Positions 37,428 through 46,612 of a DNA stretch of 64,000 nt are shown one piece after another. Below the pieces are notes generated by a model. It made no database searches and had not been told where the DNA came from. It saw only the letters and a program-made list of their open reading frames with translations. The first letter of the stretch is position 1. Each line of letters begins with the position of its first letter. Source of the DNA: Reichenbachiella agariperforans. GTDB taxonomy: Bacteria > Bacteroidota > Bacteroidia > Cytophagales > Cyclobacteriaceae. Where the stretch lies: contig NZ_FRAA01000001.1 of the NCBI RefSeq assembly GCF_900142205.1, forward strand, positions 402,803 to 466,802, given 5' to 3'. The position numbers and the translations under genes are program-made.

Positions 37428-38336
37428 ATGACAGTCATGGCAAGAAACATTTGTTTTCTATTCTCAGCACTTTTAGTGCTATCTATTGATTCCTTTGGTC
37501 AAACCTTTGAATTTAGAGTGCTTGCCAACAAAGGAGCGAATAAAGTTCAAAAAGTAGGAACAGGTGAACCCGTATTCCTCAGAACTGGTGTCAAACTCGA
37601 TGATGGAGACCAAATCACCGTTGGTGCCAATCCCTATGTCGGGTTAATGCATAAGTCTGGTCAAACACTGGAAGTAAAGTCTCCTGGAACTATGACCGTA
37701 GATGAACTACTCAGTAAACTAGCGGGCACAGACAATGAATCATCTAACAGATATGCGAAATACGTCCTCAAAAAAGCTGATGGAAGTACGGATGTTAATG
37801 GAAACTTCAAAGAGGCGGTCCATAGAGCCAATAGTACTGCCATATCACTCATGATCCCTCAGTCTGTACAGATATTCAATCCCGAAATTATACTTAGATG
37901 GAATTCAGTAAGTGACAGTGCATACTACTACATCACGATCAAAAACATCTTCGATGAAGAAATCTACACTGCAGAAACAGACAAAACACACTTATTCATC
38001 AACTTCAATGACGAAAACCTCATGCAAGAGGAACTCATCACGATCAAAGTAACAGTCAAAGGAAACGAAGAACTCTTCTCTCCTAATTACGGAATAGAAA
38101 GGCTTCCTGCACCAGAACATGCCAAAGTGCAACGAGAACTTGACGAGGTAAAAGCCGACATCCCATTTGATTCACCGTTGAACAAATTGATTCTAGCTTC
38201 ATTCTACGAAGAGAAAGGGTTATTATTGGATGCGATCACTCAATACGAAGAGATCATAGAAGGGTCTCCTGATGTAGATGATTTCCAAACCTTATATGGA
38301 CAATTTTTGATCAATAATGGTCTCAGCAAACTCTAA
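37428..38336 (+). CDS. Secreted FecR-like/TPR-like protein, paralogue 2 of the CHASE2 module
   Basis: This 302-residue protein has a signal peptide ending at IDSFGQ; an ATG at 37437 is an equally good start. The domain order equals that of the preceding paralogue: FecR-like domain (FEFRVLANKGANKVQKV; NPYVGLMHKSGQTLEV), Ig/Fn3-like stretch (PEIILRWNSVSDSAYYYITI; FDEEIYTAET) and a TPR-like end (DSPLNKLILASFYEEKG; AITQYEEIIEGSPDVDDF). The strongest conservation between the copies is in the IKNIFDEEIY and SPLNKLI.ASFYEE segments. This points to a tandem duplication followed by divergence. The function is unknown. Confidence 0.78.
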   Translation: MTVMARNICFLFSALLVLSIDSFGQTFEFRVLANKGANKVQKVGTGEPVFLRTGVKLDDGDQITVGANPYVGLMHKSGQTLEVKSPGTMTVDELLSKLAGTDNESSNRYAKYVLKKADGSTDVNGNFKEAVHRANSTAISLMIPQSVQIFNPEIILRWNSVSDSAYYYITIKNIFDEEIYTAETDKTHLFINFNDENLMQEELITIKVTVKGNEELFSPNYGIERLPAPEHAKVQRELDEVKADIPFDSPLNKLILASFYEEKGLLLDAITQYEEIIEGSPDVDDFQTLYGQFLINNGLSKL

Positions 38337-38392
38337 TAGGTTTAGGCAAATTTTCTAACCCCCTGAGCTGGTATATAATAATTGAGCTTGGG

Positions 38393-39319
38393 CTACCCTA
38401 CCGTCCCTGCTAAAAGGTACAATACAGCCATCCGGACTGCTACGCCATTCTCCACCTGATCTAAAATTATCGAATGGTGAGAATCTGCGACATCACTCGT
38501 CAGTTCTACTCCCCTATTGATAGGACCTGGATGCATGATTACTATTTCCTTATTCAGGCTATCAAGCAACTGCTTGTTCACTCCAAAATATAAGGAATAC
38601 TCTCTCAAAGATGGAAAATATTTAATCTGCTGGCGTTCCAGCTGTATCCTCAACACGTTGGCGATATCACACCATGCCAAAGCCTCTCTCACGTCTGACA
38701 CGATCTTCACTCCAAACGAAGACAGATACTTAGGAATCAAAGTAGCTGGCCCACATATCATTACATTTGCACCCAATTTTTGCAATGCAAAAATATTGGA
38801 CAGTGCGACTCTAGAGTGAATAATATCCCCGATGATAGCAACGTTTTTCCCTTCTAAGTCACCTACTCGCTCACGCATAGAATATGCGTCCAATAGTGCC
38901 TGTGTAGGGTGCTCATGTGTACCGTCACCGGCATTGACAATATTAGCACTGATATGATTGGCTAAGAAATGAGGTGCTCCAGGTGAACTATGTCGCATCA
39001 CGATCATATCCACTTTCATTGCCAAAATATTATTAACCGTATCGAGCAAGGTTTCACCTTTCTTGACAGAGCTCCCTGAGGAAGAGAAGTTTATTACGTC
39101 GGCAGACAATCTCTTTTCTGCCAGCTCGAAAGACAACTTCGTCCGCGTCGAATTCTCAAAGAAAACATTAGCGATCGTAATATCTCTCAGGGAGGGCACT
39201 TTTTTGATCGGTCGATTGATGACATCCTTGAAATTATCGGCAGTCTCAAATATCAAATGGATATCTTCCTTTGTCAGATCCTTGATACCCAATAAATGTT
39301 TACTACTTAAATGACTCAT
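38393..39319 (-). CDS. pyrB: Aspartate carbamoyltransferase catalytic subunit
   Basis: This 308-residue protein performs the second step of pyrimidine synthesis, joining carbamoyl phosphate and aspartate in the cytosol. The carbamoyl-phosphate site FENSTRTKLSFELAEKRL is at about 53-70, HPTQALLDAYSMRE at about 140, and HPGPINRGVE near 265. The length fits the ATCase catalytic chain. No regulatory chain (pyrI) gene is near. Its ATG shares one base with the TAA of pyrR, so the two are translationally coupled and probably under uridine-nucleotide control through PyrR. Confidence 0.96.
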   Translation of the reverse strand: MSHLSSKHLLGIKDLTKEDIHLIFETADNFKDVINRPIKKVPSLRDITIANVFFENSTRTKLSFELAEKRLSADVINFSSSGSSVKKGETLLDTVNNILAMKVDMIVMRHSSPGAPHFLANHISANIVNAGDGTHEHPTQALLDAYSMRERVGDLEGKNVAIIGDIIHSRVALSNIFALQKLGANVMICGPATLIPKYLSSFGVKIVSDVREALAWCDIANVLRIQLERQQIKYFPSLREYSLYFGVNKQLLDSLNKEIVIMHPGPINRGVELTSDVADSHHSIILDQVENGVAVRMAVLYLLAGTVG

Positions 39320-39864
39320 TATTTAGACTTATCGATCAACCAAATTTTATCTTCTTTCTTTCCCTGTTCGGTGAGTTCTACGAGTACTTTTTGAGAAAAC
39401 ACCGTATTCACCTGCTTGCCTACATAAGTAGCCTCCACAGGGATATCTCTACTGTATATTCTATCTATTAATGTCAAAAATTCTACTTTGGCAGGTCTCC
39501 CAAAAGCACTCATTGCATCCATCGCAGACTTCACTGATCGCCCAGTGTACAATACATCATCGATCAGTATGACTTTCTTGTCTTCGATGATAAATGGAAT
39601 CTTGGTTTCGTTAGGCGTGAGGGGCTCATCACGTCTTCTAAAATCATCTCTATAAAAAGTAATATCTAAGTAACCGAGTTCAATGGGTCTCTTGATAATC
39701 TCTTCTAATTTAGATTTGATTCGCTCAGCGAAGAAAACCCCCTTAGGCTGCAAACCAATCAAAACCGTGTTTTCGAATAAGAAATGATTCTCAATAAGTT
39801 GATGACAAAGGCGAGAGATGGTGATACTTAAGTGTTTCTTATTAAGTAGAAGTCGTTTCTGCAT
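39319..39864 (-). CDS. pyrR: Bifunctional pyr operon regulator/uracil phosphoribosyltransferase PyrR
   Basis: The chosen start (39864, MQKRLLLNKKHL) gives 181 residues and matches the family's usual N-terminus; an ATG 33 bases upstream (MDSLYLPNFKH) is less likely. The PRPP-binding motif VILIDDVLYTGRSVKSAMDAM lies in the middle, and the N-terminal half has the PyrR-type NTVLIGLQPKGVFFAERI. In Gram-positive bacteria PyrR binds pyr mRNA and attenuates transcription. I could not confirm an anti-terminator or PyrR-binding stem upstream (39865-39934). It is co-translated with pyrB. Confidence 0.93.
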   Translation of the reverse strand: MQKRLLLNKKHLSITISRLCHQLIENHFLFENTVLIGLQPKGVFFAERIKSKLEEIIKRPIELGYLDITFYRDDFRRRDEPLTPNETKIPFIIEDKKVILIDDVLYTGRSVKSAMDAMSAFGRPAKVEFLTLIDRIYSRDIPVEATYVGKQVNTVFSQKVLVELTEQGKKEDKIWLIDKSK

Positions 39865-39934
39865 GTGCTTGAAATTAGGCAAATATAGAGAGTCCACTTA
39901 CATTTTGAAAAGCATTTAGCTGATAAGATTTGTG

Positions 39935-41503
39935 CTATTCCATATCGTACTCTACCTTATTGATATAGAATACCTTTCGATTGAGCTGAACGTTATCATC
40001 ATGCTTGTTCTTTATTTTTTGCATTCCATAAGCATAAAAAGACTGTCCATACCACCATTTAATTCCTTGCATACCGGTAATATTTTCGCGCACCTCATCG
40101 GTCTTGTATTTCAATTTGATATCATTGATCGTTTTACCTTCTAGTACGCTGTCCCCTTGGATTAATTTTGTTTTTAGTGAGTTGTCAAAAGCATACATCA
40201 AGACAATATCATTCGGCCTTACACTGACTTGTACGTTTTCTCTCAAAGGAAATATAAGTACATCATTGATTTCAAAACTATTGTCCCATAAAATCTCACC
40301 ATCCTTGTTGAACGCTACCACTATAGCATGCGTATAATTGTACCCTAACAGTTTTGGCTGTGCATAAGTGGGCTGCTGTCCTGTCTGATTGTAAGGATTA
40401 TTCATACTACCCTGCACACTGGTTGTACTCGAATACTTAGGATAATAGGCCTCTCCTATCAAAATATACTCATCACCCCGTTTAACAATATCGTGTACCA
40501 TCAAACGATAGTTTAGTTTTAAATTCTTACCATTCCCCCTCTTTTTCTCTATTTTCTTTTTCATTTTCTCCTCACGCCTATCTGTCAGATAGGAAAAGAA
40601 ATTATCCAAATCACCATAACTATAATACTTGATAAACTCTTGTTCTCCATACACGAGTTTGGAGACATAAAGCCCTCTGGATACATCCGAATGGCGCGCA
40701 GCATAAGTCCCTGCGATATACTGAACACCTCCTTCAAAATTAGTTGGCACACCATCGATGAGGCTTTTTTCATATTCTGTCTGAATGGTACTAGTATGAA
40801 GTGTTCGTCCTTCGCTCGAAAAAATCTTGAGAGACACTGTCACATTCTTTTTGTAAGATTTCTCGTTCAAAACGACGGTGAATATTTCCTCTTCGTCATT
40901 GACTATGATATCGACAATCTTGCTTTGATTGTTATACACACCTGGTAGCACTTTGGCTTTATCTCCATTCAGTTCGTAGAAAAGTACTACAGGGCGGTTA
41001 TTGGATTCTCCACCGAAAATGAGAGAGTGCTGAATCACCTCAAAATGTGAAAGGTTCATTGGCAAAACAGTATTGATATGGTAATCCGACAGTGCTCCAT
41101 TCTCCTTATCCACCTTGATCACATATAGTTCTTCGAGATTGTATTCGTGATCCGTAAACAGTAAAAAGAATGATTCACCGTTAAAGTCGTGCCCTATAAA
41201 GTTCATACCATACTCCACATTGACATCAACATGCCAGTTTTCATTGAGTGCAGTGTCTAGATAGTATAATCCCCACGCAAATCCAGTTTGCGTACGAATA
41301 TTCGTCTGACGCACCAAAAGCAACCCCTCGTCATCTGCCTGTACTGTTTCAAAACTCCGGTCTTGATTACTCACCTCATATTCCAGTCGGAGGGGCTGGG
41401 ATATAAATGAATCATCTTCTTCGATGTCTTGCCCTAAAACTATTCCCTGACACCAGCACAGCAACACTACCGATAGACCCCATATTTTACTCATATTATG
41501 CAT
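39935..41503 (-). CDS. Conserved secreted protein of unknown function
   Basis: This 522-residue protein has a signal peptide (GLSVVLLCWCQGIVLGQ, cleavage near residue 25). The rest is a chain of beta-rich repeats of the type VQADDEGLLLVRQTN, YVIKVDKENGALSDYHI, IVVAFNKDGEILWDNSFE, which suggests a beta-propeller. No catalytic motif is seen, and there is a Gln/Tyr/Pro-rich low-complexity segment near 370 (NNPYNQTGQQPTYAQP). The start could also be ATG at 41494, one base after the stop of the EVE gene; the longer form overlaps that gene by eight bases. Either way the two are coupled. I do not recognise the family. Confidence 0.75.
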   Translation of the reverse strand: MHNMSKIWGLSVVLLCWCQGIVLGQDIEEDDSFISQPLRLEYEVSNQDRSFETVQADDEGLLLVRQTNIRTQTGFAWGLYYLDTALNENWHVDVNVEYGMNFIGHDFNGESFFLLFTDHEYNLEELYVIKVDKENGALSDYHINTVLPMNLSHFEVIQHSLIFGGESNNRPVVLFYELNGDKAKVLPGVYNNQSKIVDIIVNDEEEIFTVVLNEKSYKKNVTVSLKIFSSEGRTLHTSTIQTEYEKSLIDGVPTNFEGGVQYIAGTYAARHSDVSRGLYVSKLVYGEQEFIKYYSYGDLDNFFSYLTDRREEKMKKKIEKKRGNGKNLKLNYRLMVHDIVKRGDEYILIGEAYYPKYSSTTSVQGSMNNPYNQTGQQPTYAQPKLLGYNYTHAIVVAFNKDGEILWDNSFEINDVLIFPLRENVQVSVRPNDIVLMYAFDNSLKTKLIQGDSVLEGKTINDIKLKYKTDEVRENITGMQGIKWWYGQSFYAYGMQKIKNKHDDNVQLNRKVFYINKVEYDME

Positions 41504-41903
41504 CTCCTAGTTTTAGAATGACATCAAATTCCTCTTTTTTGACTGGTTGTACAGATAACCGAGAATTATGAATAAGTACCATCTCCTCGAGACGTTGATC
41601 ATTTTTGATTTGATCCAAAGAGACTGGATGAACTAAAGGTTTGACTGGGACTAAATCGACCACTACCCATCGATCATCGTCAGTCGTAGGGTCTGAGTAG
41701 AATTCTTTGACAACCTGAGCAATACCAACTACCGATTTTTCATTTACACTATGGTAAAACAGCACCTGATCATCGACTTTCATCGCCATCATTTGCTTGC
41801 GTGCCGCATAATTGCGTACACCGTCCCAATGATCTTTTCCTAAATTGACGAAATCGTCCCAAGAATATGTATTCGGTTCTGTCTTGACTAACCAATAGTT
41901 CAT
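41496..41903 (-). CDS. EVE domain-containing protein
   Basis: From ATG at 41903 the protein has 135 residues; an in-frame GTG at 41909 is also possible. It matches the EVE domain over its length: NYWLVKTEPNTYSWDDF at the N-terminus, WDGVRNYAARKQM, DQVLFYHS, VVGIAQVVKEFY, and the C-terminal LVHPVSLDQIK. EVE domains belong to the PUA/YTH-like fold and bind modified bases in DNA or RNA. The gene is between the M16 protease (76 bases upstream) and the secreted propeller-like protein on the same strand. No restriction or defence genes are nearby, so a housekeeping role like that of YTH-type THYN1 homologues is more likely. Confidence 0.9.
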   Translation of the reverse strand: MNYWLVKTEPNTYSWDDFVNLGKDHWDGVRNYAARKQMMAMKVDDQVLFYHSVNEKSVVGIAQVVKEFYSDPTTDDDRWVVVDLVPVKPLVHPVSLDQIKNDQRLEEMVLIHNSRLSVQPVKKEEFDVILKLGDA

Positions 41904-41985
41904 AATCACATCGTTCTAACTGTCCTACTGGTATGAAGTTGCTAAAAAAACCGCAATTAGAAAAGTGATTCAGGGACAACCGAAG

Positions 41986-43218
41986 CTATTTGTTGGGAAT
42001 ATAGATAAGCTCGCACATCTCCTCTATATTTAGCATGTCTTGAGCCAAGTCCCTCATCTGATCTGCCGTCACTTGGTCTACTTTCGCGAAAACAGACTCC
42101 AAGGATTCTATCTTGTTGAAATTCAATATACTTTTAGCCATCATCAGCATATAGTGCTGGTTGTTCTCTTCCGAGATGGCCAATTGACCTTTGATCTGAT
42201 CCTTGGCTACTTGCAGCTGCCTTACGCCGAGGGTTTCGTTCTTAAGCCTGTCAAACTCACGCTTGACGATATCCAAGGACTTCTTGACCTTCCTAGGTTC
42301 TGTCGCATAAAAAAGCGAAAACAATCCTGTATCCGAAAAAGTCATAAAATTGCTCTCTGCATGGTACACCAAACCGTATTTTTCTCGAAGAGAAAGGTTT
42401 AGTTTAGAAGTCATGCTCTGCCCCCCCAGTATATTATTAAGCACAAAAAATGGGACTCTATTTTTTGAATGAATATCAAAAGCCCTAGATCCCAAAGCAA
42501 TATGCGCTTGCGTGATATCACGTTTTTCGGATAGCTGCTGTGCATTATACCCATTGACTACTACACGAGTACGTTCACGAGTAACTTCTGGAACTGGCTC
42601 TAAGTATTTGGTCACTGACTTGAGCAAATCAGCCATCGAATAACTCCCCATCGAAGATAGAACAATGCGCGAGGTGTCCATATTCTCATCCAAAAACGAG
42701 TGAAAGTCCTGAGACTGAAAACGCCTGACACTTTCTTTGGTTCCTAAAATGTTATCTCCCAATGTGTGTCCTTTAAACACCAATGAATCCAACTGATCCT
42801 GTATGGCATCCTCTGGATCGTCCAGATACATCGACATTTCTTCTAGGATCACTTGACGCTCCTTCTCGACCTGAGTCTCTGGAAAGATTGAATTAAAAGT
42901 AATGTCACTCAGCAGCTCTACCGATTTATCGAGATGCTTGTCCAGAATGGTCGCATAGAAGCAGATTTTCTCTTTGGTCGTATAAGCATTAAGCTCTCCC
43001 CCCAGAGATTCTAGTCGATTGATAATATGATACGCTTTACGCTTTTTAGTCCCTTTGAACGCCATGTGCTCCCAGAAATGAGCAATCCCTTGCTGTCCCT
43101 CTTTCTCATCCCTACTCCCTATATCGAGCATGATGGCACAGTGCGACACTTTGGTGTGAGGTACTTGCTTATGTACTATTCGGATTTTATTGGGTAGTTC
43201 TATCAGTTCGTAATCCAC
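41986..43218 (-). CDS. M16 family (insulinase-like) zinc peptidase
   Basis: This 410-residue protein has the inverted zinc motif HFWEH at residues 47-51, followed by LGGELNAYTTKEKICFYA and an acidic segment near 125 (VILEEM) that supplies the third ligand. The C-terminal half shows the usual M16 C domain (NILGGQSMTSKLNLSLREK, GLVYHAESN). No signal peptide is seen, so it is cytosolic or exported by unknown means. The start is GTG (43218), since the family's conserved ELPNKIRIV begins at residue 7 and no ATG lies upstream in frame. It begins a minus-strand block that continues into the EVE gene. Confidence 0.92.
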   Translation of the reverse strand: MDYELIELPNKIRIVHKQVPHTKVSHCAIMLDIGSRDEKEGQQGIAHFWEHMAFKGTKKRKAYHIINRLESLGGELNAYTTKEKICFYATILDKHLDKSVELLSDITFNSIFPETQVEKERQVILEEMSMYLDDPEDAIQDQLDSLVFKGHTLGDNILGTKESVRRFQSQDFHSFLDENMDTSRIVLSSMGSYSMADLLKSVTKYLEPVPEVTRERTRVVVNGYNAQQLSEKRDITQAHIALGSRAFDIHSKNRVPFFVLNNILGGQSMTSKLNLSLREKYGLVYHAESNFMTFSDTGLFSLFYATEPRKVKKSLDIVKREFDRLKNETLGVRQLQVAKDQIKGQLAISEENNQHYMLMMAKSILNFNKIESLESVFAKVDQVTADQMRDLAQDMLNIEEMCELIYIPNK

Positions 43219-43368
43219 GTATCGATTTTCTTAAATTTTTAAGGAGGCAAAATTAGCTAAAATAAGTTACCCGAAACAGGGTATCGACTTGTGGGATTAT
43301 ATTCCGTTTTGTATCCAAAAGACTTTATTAACAATTAATTTTACCTCACAACATTTAACAATACTCAG

Positions 43369-44658
43369 ATGAAATACCTCCCCATAAGCAAAGATCTGTT
43401 TTTAAAAAACAGAGCCAAATTCAGCAAAAGGTTAAAACCTAGTTCAGTAGCCGTCTTAAATTCTAGCGATATAATGCCTACCACGGCAGACGGCACCCTA
43501 CCTTTCAAGCAAGACGCTAACATCTTCTACCTATCTGGGATCGATCAGGAGGAGTCTATCTTGCTCATAGCACCTGACTTCCCTAACGAGAACATGAGAG
43601 AGATCCTATTTCTTCGCAGAACCAACGAAGAAATCGCTATTTGGGAAGGCCACAAATACACCAAAGAAGAAGCACAGGAAGCATCAGGCATCAAGAATAT
43701 CATGTGGTTGGATTCTTTTGAAAGTACATTCAACACCATTCTCGCGGAGACCGAAAACATCTACCTAGACAGCAACGAGCACATCCGTAATGCCTCAGCT
43801 GTAGAGACACGTAGCATGCGATTCAACAAATGGTGCCAGTCGCTGTACTCACTGCATCGCTATGAACGCATCGCTCCTATCCTCACAGACCTCAGATGTA
43901 TCAAAGAACCCGAAGAGATCAAACAACTACAACACGCCTGTGATATCACCGAAAAAGGGTTTCGAAGAATATTAGAGTTCACCAAACCAGGTGTTTGGGA
44001 GTATGAAATCGAGGCAGAATACATTTATGAATTTCTCAAAAATAGAGCAACAGGGTTTGGATACGAACCCATCATCGCATCAGGCGCTAACTCCTGTGTA
44101 TTACACTATGTCGAGAACAACAAGCAGTGCAAAGATGGTGATTTAATCCTCTTCGATGTAGGTGCAGAATATGCCAATTATAATGCCGACATGTCCAGAA
44201 CTATTCCTGTCAACGGTCAGTTCACCAAACGGCAAAAAGATGTCTACAATGCAGTACTAAGAGTCAAAAATGCAGCAACCGAAATGCTAATCCCAGGTAA
44301 TGCAATCCCTGAATACCACAAAGAGGTTGGCAAAATCATGGAGAGCGAATTACTAGCACTCGGGCTACTTCGCAAAGTCGATATAGAAAAGCAGGATCCG
44401 AACAGTCCAGCATACAGAAAATATTTCATGCATGGCACTTCACATCATTTGGGAATCAACGTCCATGATGTCGCTAGTATCTACAAAAAATTCGAACCCG
44501 GCATGGTGCTCACAGTAGAACCTGGTATTTACATACGCGAAGAAGGAATCGGTATCCGTCTAGAGGACAACATTGTGATCACTGAATCAGGACAGAAAAA
44601 CCTCATGAAAAACATCCCAATTCACGCCGAAGAGATAGAAAGTCTAATGAATAACTAA
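43369..44658 (+). CDS. pepP: Xaa-Pro aminopeptidase (aminopeptidase P)
   Basis: This 429-residue cytosolic M24B metallopeptidase removes N-terminal residues before proline. The aminopeptidase P N-terminal domain covers about 1-130 (LPFKQDANIFYLSGIDQEES), and the creatinase-fold catalytic domain covers the rest. Metal ligands are visible in LILFDVGAEYANYNADMSRT (two Asp), HGTSHHLGINVHDV (His) and LTVEPGIYI / IRLEDNIVI (two Glu). It is divergent from the M16 protease, with about 150 bases of shared upstream DNA, and monocistronic. Confidence 0.94.
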   Translation: MKYLPISKDLFLKNRAKFSKRLKPSSVAVLNSSDIMPTTADGTLPFKQDANIFYLSGIDQEESILLIAPDFPNENMREILFLRRTNEEIAIWEGHKYTKEEAQEASGIKNIMWLDSFESTFNTILAETENIYLDSNEHIRNASAVETRSMRFNKWCQSLYSLHRYERIAPILTDLRCIKEPEEIKQLQHACDITEKGFRRILEFTKPGVWEYEIEAEYIYEFLKNRATGFGYEPIIASGANSCVLHYVENNKQCKDGDLILFDVGAEYANYNADMSRTIPVNGQFTKRQKDVYNAVLRVKNAATEMLIPGNAIPEYHKEVGKIMESELLALGLLRKVDIEKQDPNSPAYRKYFMHGTSHHLGINVHDVASIYKKFEPGMVLTVEPGIYIREEGIGIRLEDNIVITESGQKNLMKNIPIHAEEIESLMNN

Positions 44659-44742
44659 GGAATCTAGGTCGAGTACTTGCAGTCCTCGACCATATCATTG
44701 TATCTTCAAGGTTTATAATTTTATAACAAATCACTAACCATT

Positions 44743-45324
44743 ATGACTTTTGAAGTTAAACATCAAGACAGCTATTCTAGAGGAGAATTACTTTTACGTT
44801 CCTTTTTTGGAATGATTTACATTGGGTTTCCTCATGCATTCATTCTGTTGTTTTTAGGGCTATGGGGTCAAATTTTAAGTTTTATCACTTTTTGGGTGAT
44901 CCTATTTACGGGCAGTTATCCTGAATCATTTTTTGAATACCAACTCAAACTCATCAAATGGAGTACCCGAGTCAATCTCAGGCTATATAACATGGCTGAT
45001 GGCTATCCTTCATTTGGTTTAGAATCCGAAGACGAGGCTTTCCAACTAGAAGTACCTTATTCAGAGACTACAAGTAGAAGCTCTGTTTTGGTTCGTTTTT
45101 TATTTGGCTGGCTATATGTAGTATTACCACACATATTTATACTCATATTCAGATCCTACGCCACTATGTTTCTTATGTTCTTAGCCTTCTTCTCGGTTTT
45201 GTTTACGGGCAACTACCCAGAGTCGTGGTTTAGGTTCAACGTAGGTACCCTGAGATGGGGTATTCGTATCAACCTCTATTTGAGCTACATGACTGACACT
45301 TACCCTCCATTCTCAGGTAAATAA
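44743..45324 (+). CDS. DUF4389 domain-containing membrane protein
   Basis: This 193-residue protein is built of two similar halves, each with a hydrophobic hairpin and a conserved end: FITFWVILFTGSYPESFF ... RLYNMADGYPSF in the first and FLAFFSVLFTGNYPESWF ... LSYMTDTYPPF in the second. This is the DUF4389 pattern. About four membrane helices are expected. The function is unknown. It is the first of three closely packed genes (4 bases to the next), so it probably works in the membrane with the DUF4870 protein and the M48 peptidase. Confidence 0.9.
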   Translation: MTFEVKHQDSYSRGELLLRSFFGMIYIGFPHAFILLFLGLWGQILSFITFWVILFTGSYPESFFEYQLKLIKWSTRVNLRLYNMADGYPSFGLESEDEAFQLEVPYSETTSRSSVLVRFLFGWLYVVLPHIFILIFRSYATMFLMFLAFFSVLFTGNYPESWFRFNVGTLRWGIRINLYLSYMTDTYPPFSGK

Positions 45325-45328
45325 CAGT

Positions 45329-45814
45329 ATGGAATATCACGAATTAGAACAACCAGACAATCTTTCCAAAAAGGAAAAAGAAGATGCTATGGGAGCCTAT
45401 TTGATGATGTTTGCGGCAATGGGAGCTGGCCTCCCCTTGCCTATTATCAATCTAATAGCTGCGGTGATCTATTACTTTGTGCAGCAAAAGAACTCTCGCT
45501 TCGTTAAGTTTCATAGCATGCAATCTCTATTCAGTCAGCTTCCTACTACACTGATCAATGCTGGAGCACTTTATTGGACCTTGCAGATTTTCTTTTTCAA
45601 GGATTTAGAGATTTCCGATCCATACATAGGCTACCTCATCATGGCTGGGATTTTAAACATTCTATATTTCATATTCAGTATTATAGGTGCGGTCAAAGCA
45701 CGAAAAGGACATATGTACTACTTCTTGTTTTTTGGAAAACTCTGCTATCATCAGGTCTATAAAATCACGAATACTTCTGAAAATAATACTGTCCGCAATC
45801 AACCTCCTATGTGA
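45329..45814 (+). CDS. DUF4870 domain-containing membrane protein
   Basis: This 161-residue protein has an N-terminal polar stretch then helices at about 27-50 (AMGAGLPLPIINLIAAVIYY), 75-95 and 105-130. The motif QQKNSRFVKFHSMQSLFSQL is typical of DUF4870/Tic20-like proteins. The function is not known. Its TGA stop overlaps the ATG of the M48 peptidase gene (TGATG), which indicates coupled translation. Confidence 0.85.
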   Translation: MEYHELEQPDNLSKKEKEDAMGAYLMMFAAMGAGLPLPIINLIAAVIYYFVQQKNSRFVKFHSMQSLFSQLPTTLINAGALYWTLQIFFFKDLEISDPYIGYLIMAGILNILYFIFSIIGAVKARKGHMYYFLFFGKLCYHQVYKITNTSENNTVRNQPPM

Positions 45815-46602
45815 TGTCAGGAAAAATTTGGAAAGAACTCCTCATACTACTAGCGATATTCGGTCTGATCTGGATAGCCTTTTCCTACTACAACTATGAG
45901 ATAGATGCCAACCCCTTTGCGATCAAAGCAGAGACAGAACAGGAAATGGCGGACTTTATGAATGAGTACATGCTCCAAGATTTCGAAACAATTAATCAGG
46001 CACCACTAGACTCAGTCCTCGGAGTGATCATGACTAGACTCACGACTCATATGGATACAGTATCCTACGACTATCAGATTCACGTCATCCGAGACAGTCA
46101 GATCAATGCCTTCACATCCCTCAATGGTAATATTTACATTTTCACAGGATTGATAGAAGAGCTTGGGTCTGCAGAAGAACTGGCTGTAATTCTAGCACAT
46201 GAAATCGGTCACGCAGAGCAAAAGCACGTCATTGAGAAGATAGCCAAAACTATAGGTATGGAAGCATTTTTTTCTATTGCCACTGGAGGTGACGCAGTGC
46301 TCATGTCAGAGTTGACTAAACTAGGAATCTCTACAGCATTTGATCGAAAAAATGAAGAAGCAGCGGATGATTTTGCACTAGAGCTAGCCAAAAAAAGCAA
46401 AATCAATCCACGTCGATTAGGACAGTTTTTTATCCGTCTCAAAAGAAAGAATAGTACGGCACTTGACGATTTAGAATTTATCCGAACCCATCCACTGGAT
46501 AGTGATAGAATACAAAAATCGTCTGATTACAAAACGCCCAATTCCTTCAAAGAGAAACCACTTAACATAGATTGGGATCAAGTCCAACAAATGCTTCCAT
46601 GA
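45814..46602 (+). CDS. Membrane-anchored M48 family metallopeptidase
   Basis: From ATG at 45814 (a GTG one codon earlier is possible) the protein has 262 residues. One N-terminal helix (LLILLAIFGLIWIAFSYY) acts as signal anchor. The zinc motif HEIGHAEQKH begins at residue 129, and a downstream glutamate lies in the segment RKNEEAADDFALELA, the usual third ligand region. It belongs to the M48 group of Ste24/HtpX/Oma1-like peptidases that remove damaged membrane or periplasmic proteins. It is the last gene of the DUF4389-DUF4870-M48 operon and is convergent with the RluA gene after 10 bases. Confidence 0.9.
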   Translation: MSGKIWKELLILLAIFGLIWIAFSYYNYEIDANPFAIKAETEQEMADFMNEYMLQDFETINQAPLDSVLGVIMTRLTTHMDTVSYDYQIHVIRDSQINAFTSLNGNIYIFTGLIEELGSAEELAVILAHEIGHAEQKHVIEKIAKTIGMEAFFSIATGGDAVLMSELTKLGISTAFDRKNEEAADDFALELAKKSKINPRRLGQFFIRLKRKNSTALDDLEFIRTHPLDSDRIQKSSDYKTPNSFKEKPLNIDWDQVQQMLP

Positions 46603-46612
46603 ATAACCTAGT

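Noticed and set aside
41496-41903. EVE protein as part of a DNA-modification defence system
   Set aside because: No restriction, McrBC-like or other defence genes are close; the neighbours are housekeeping genes.
44667-44691. Hairpin GGTCGAG/CTCGACC after pepP
   Set aside because: The seven-pair stem has an 11-base loop and no T-run, so I do not call it a terminator.
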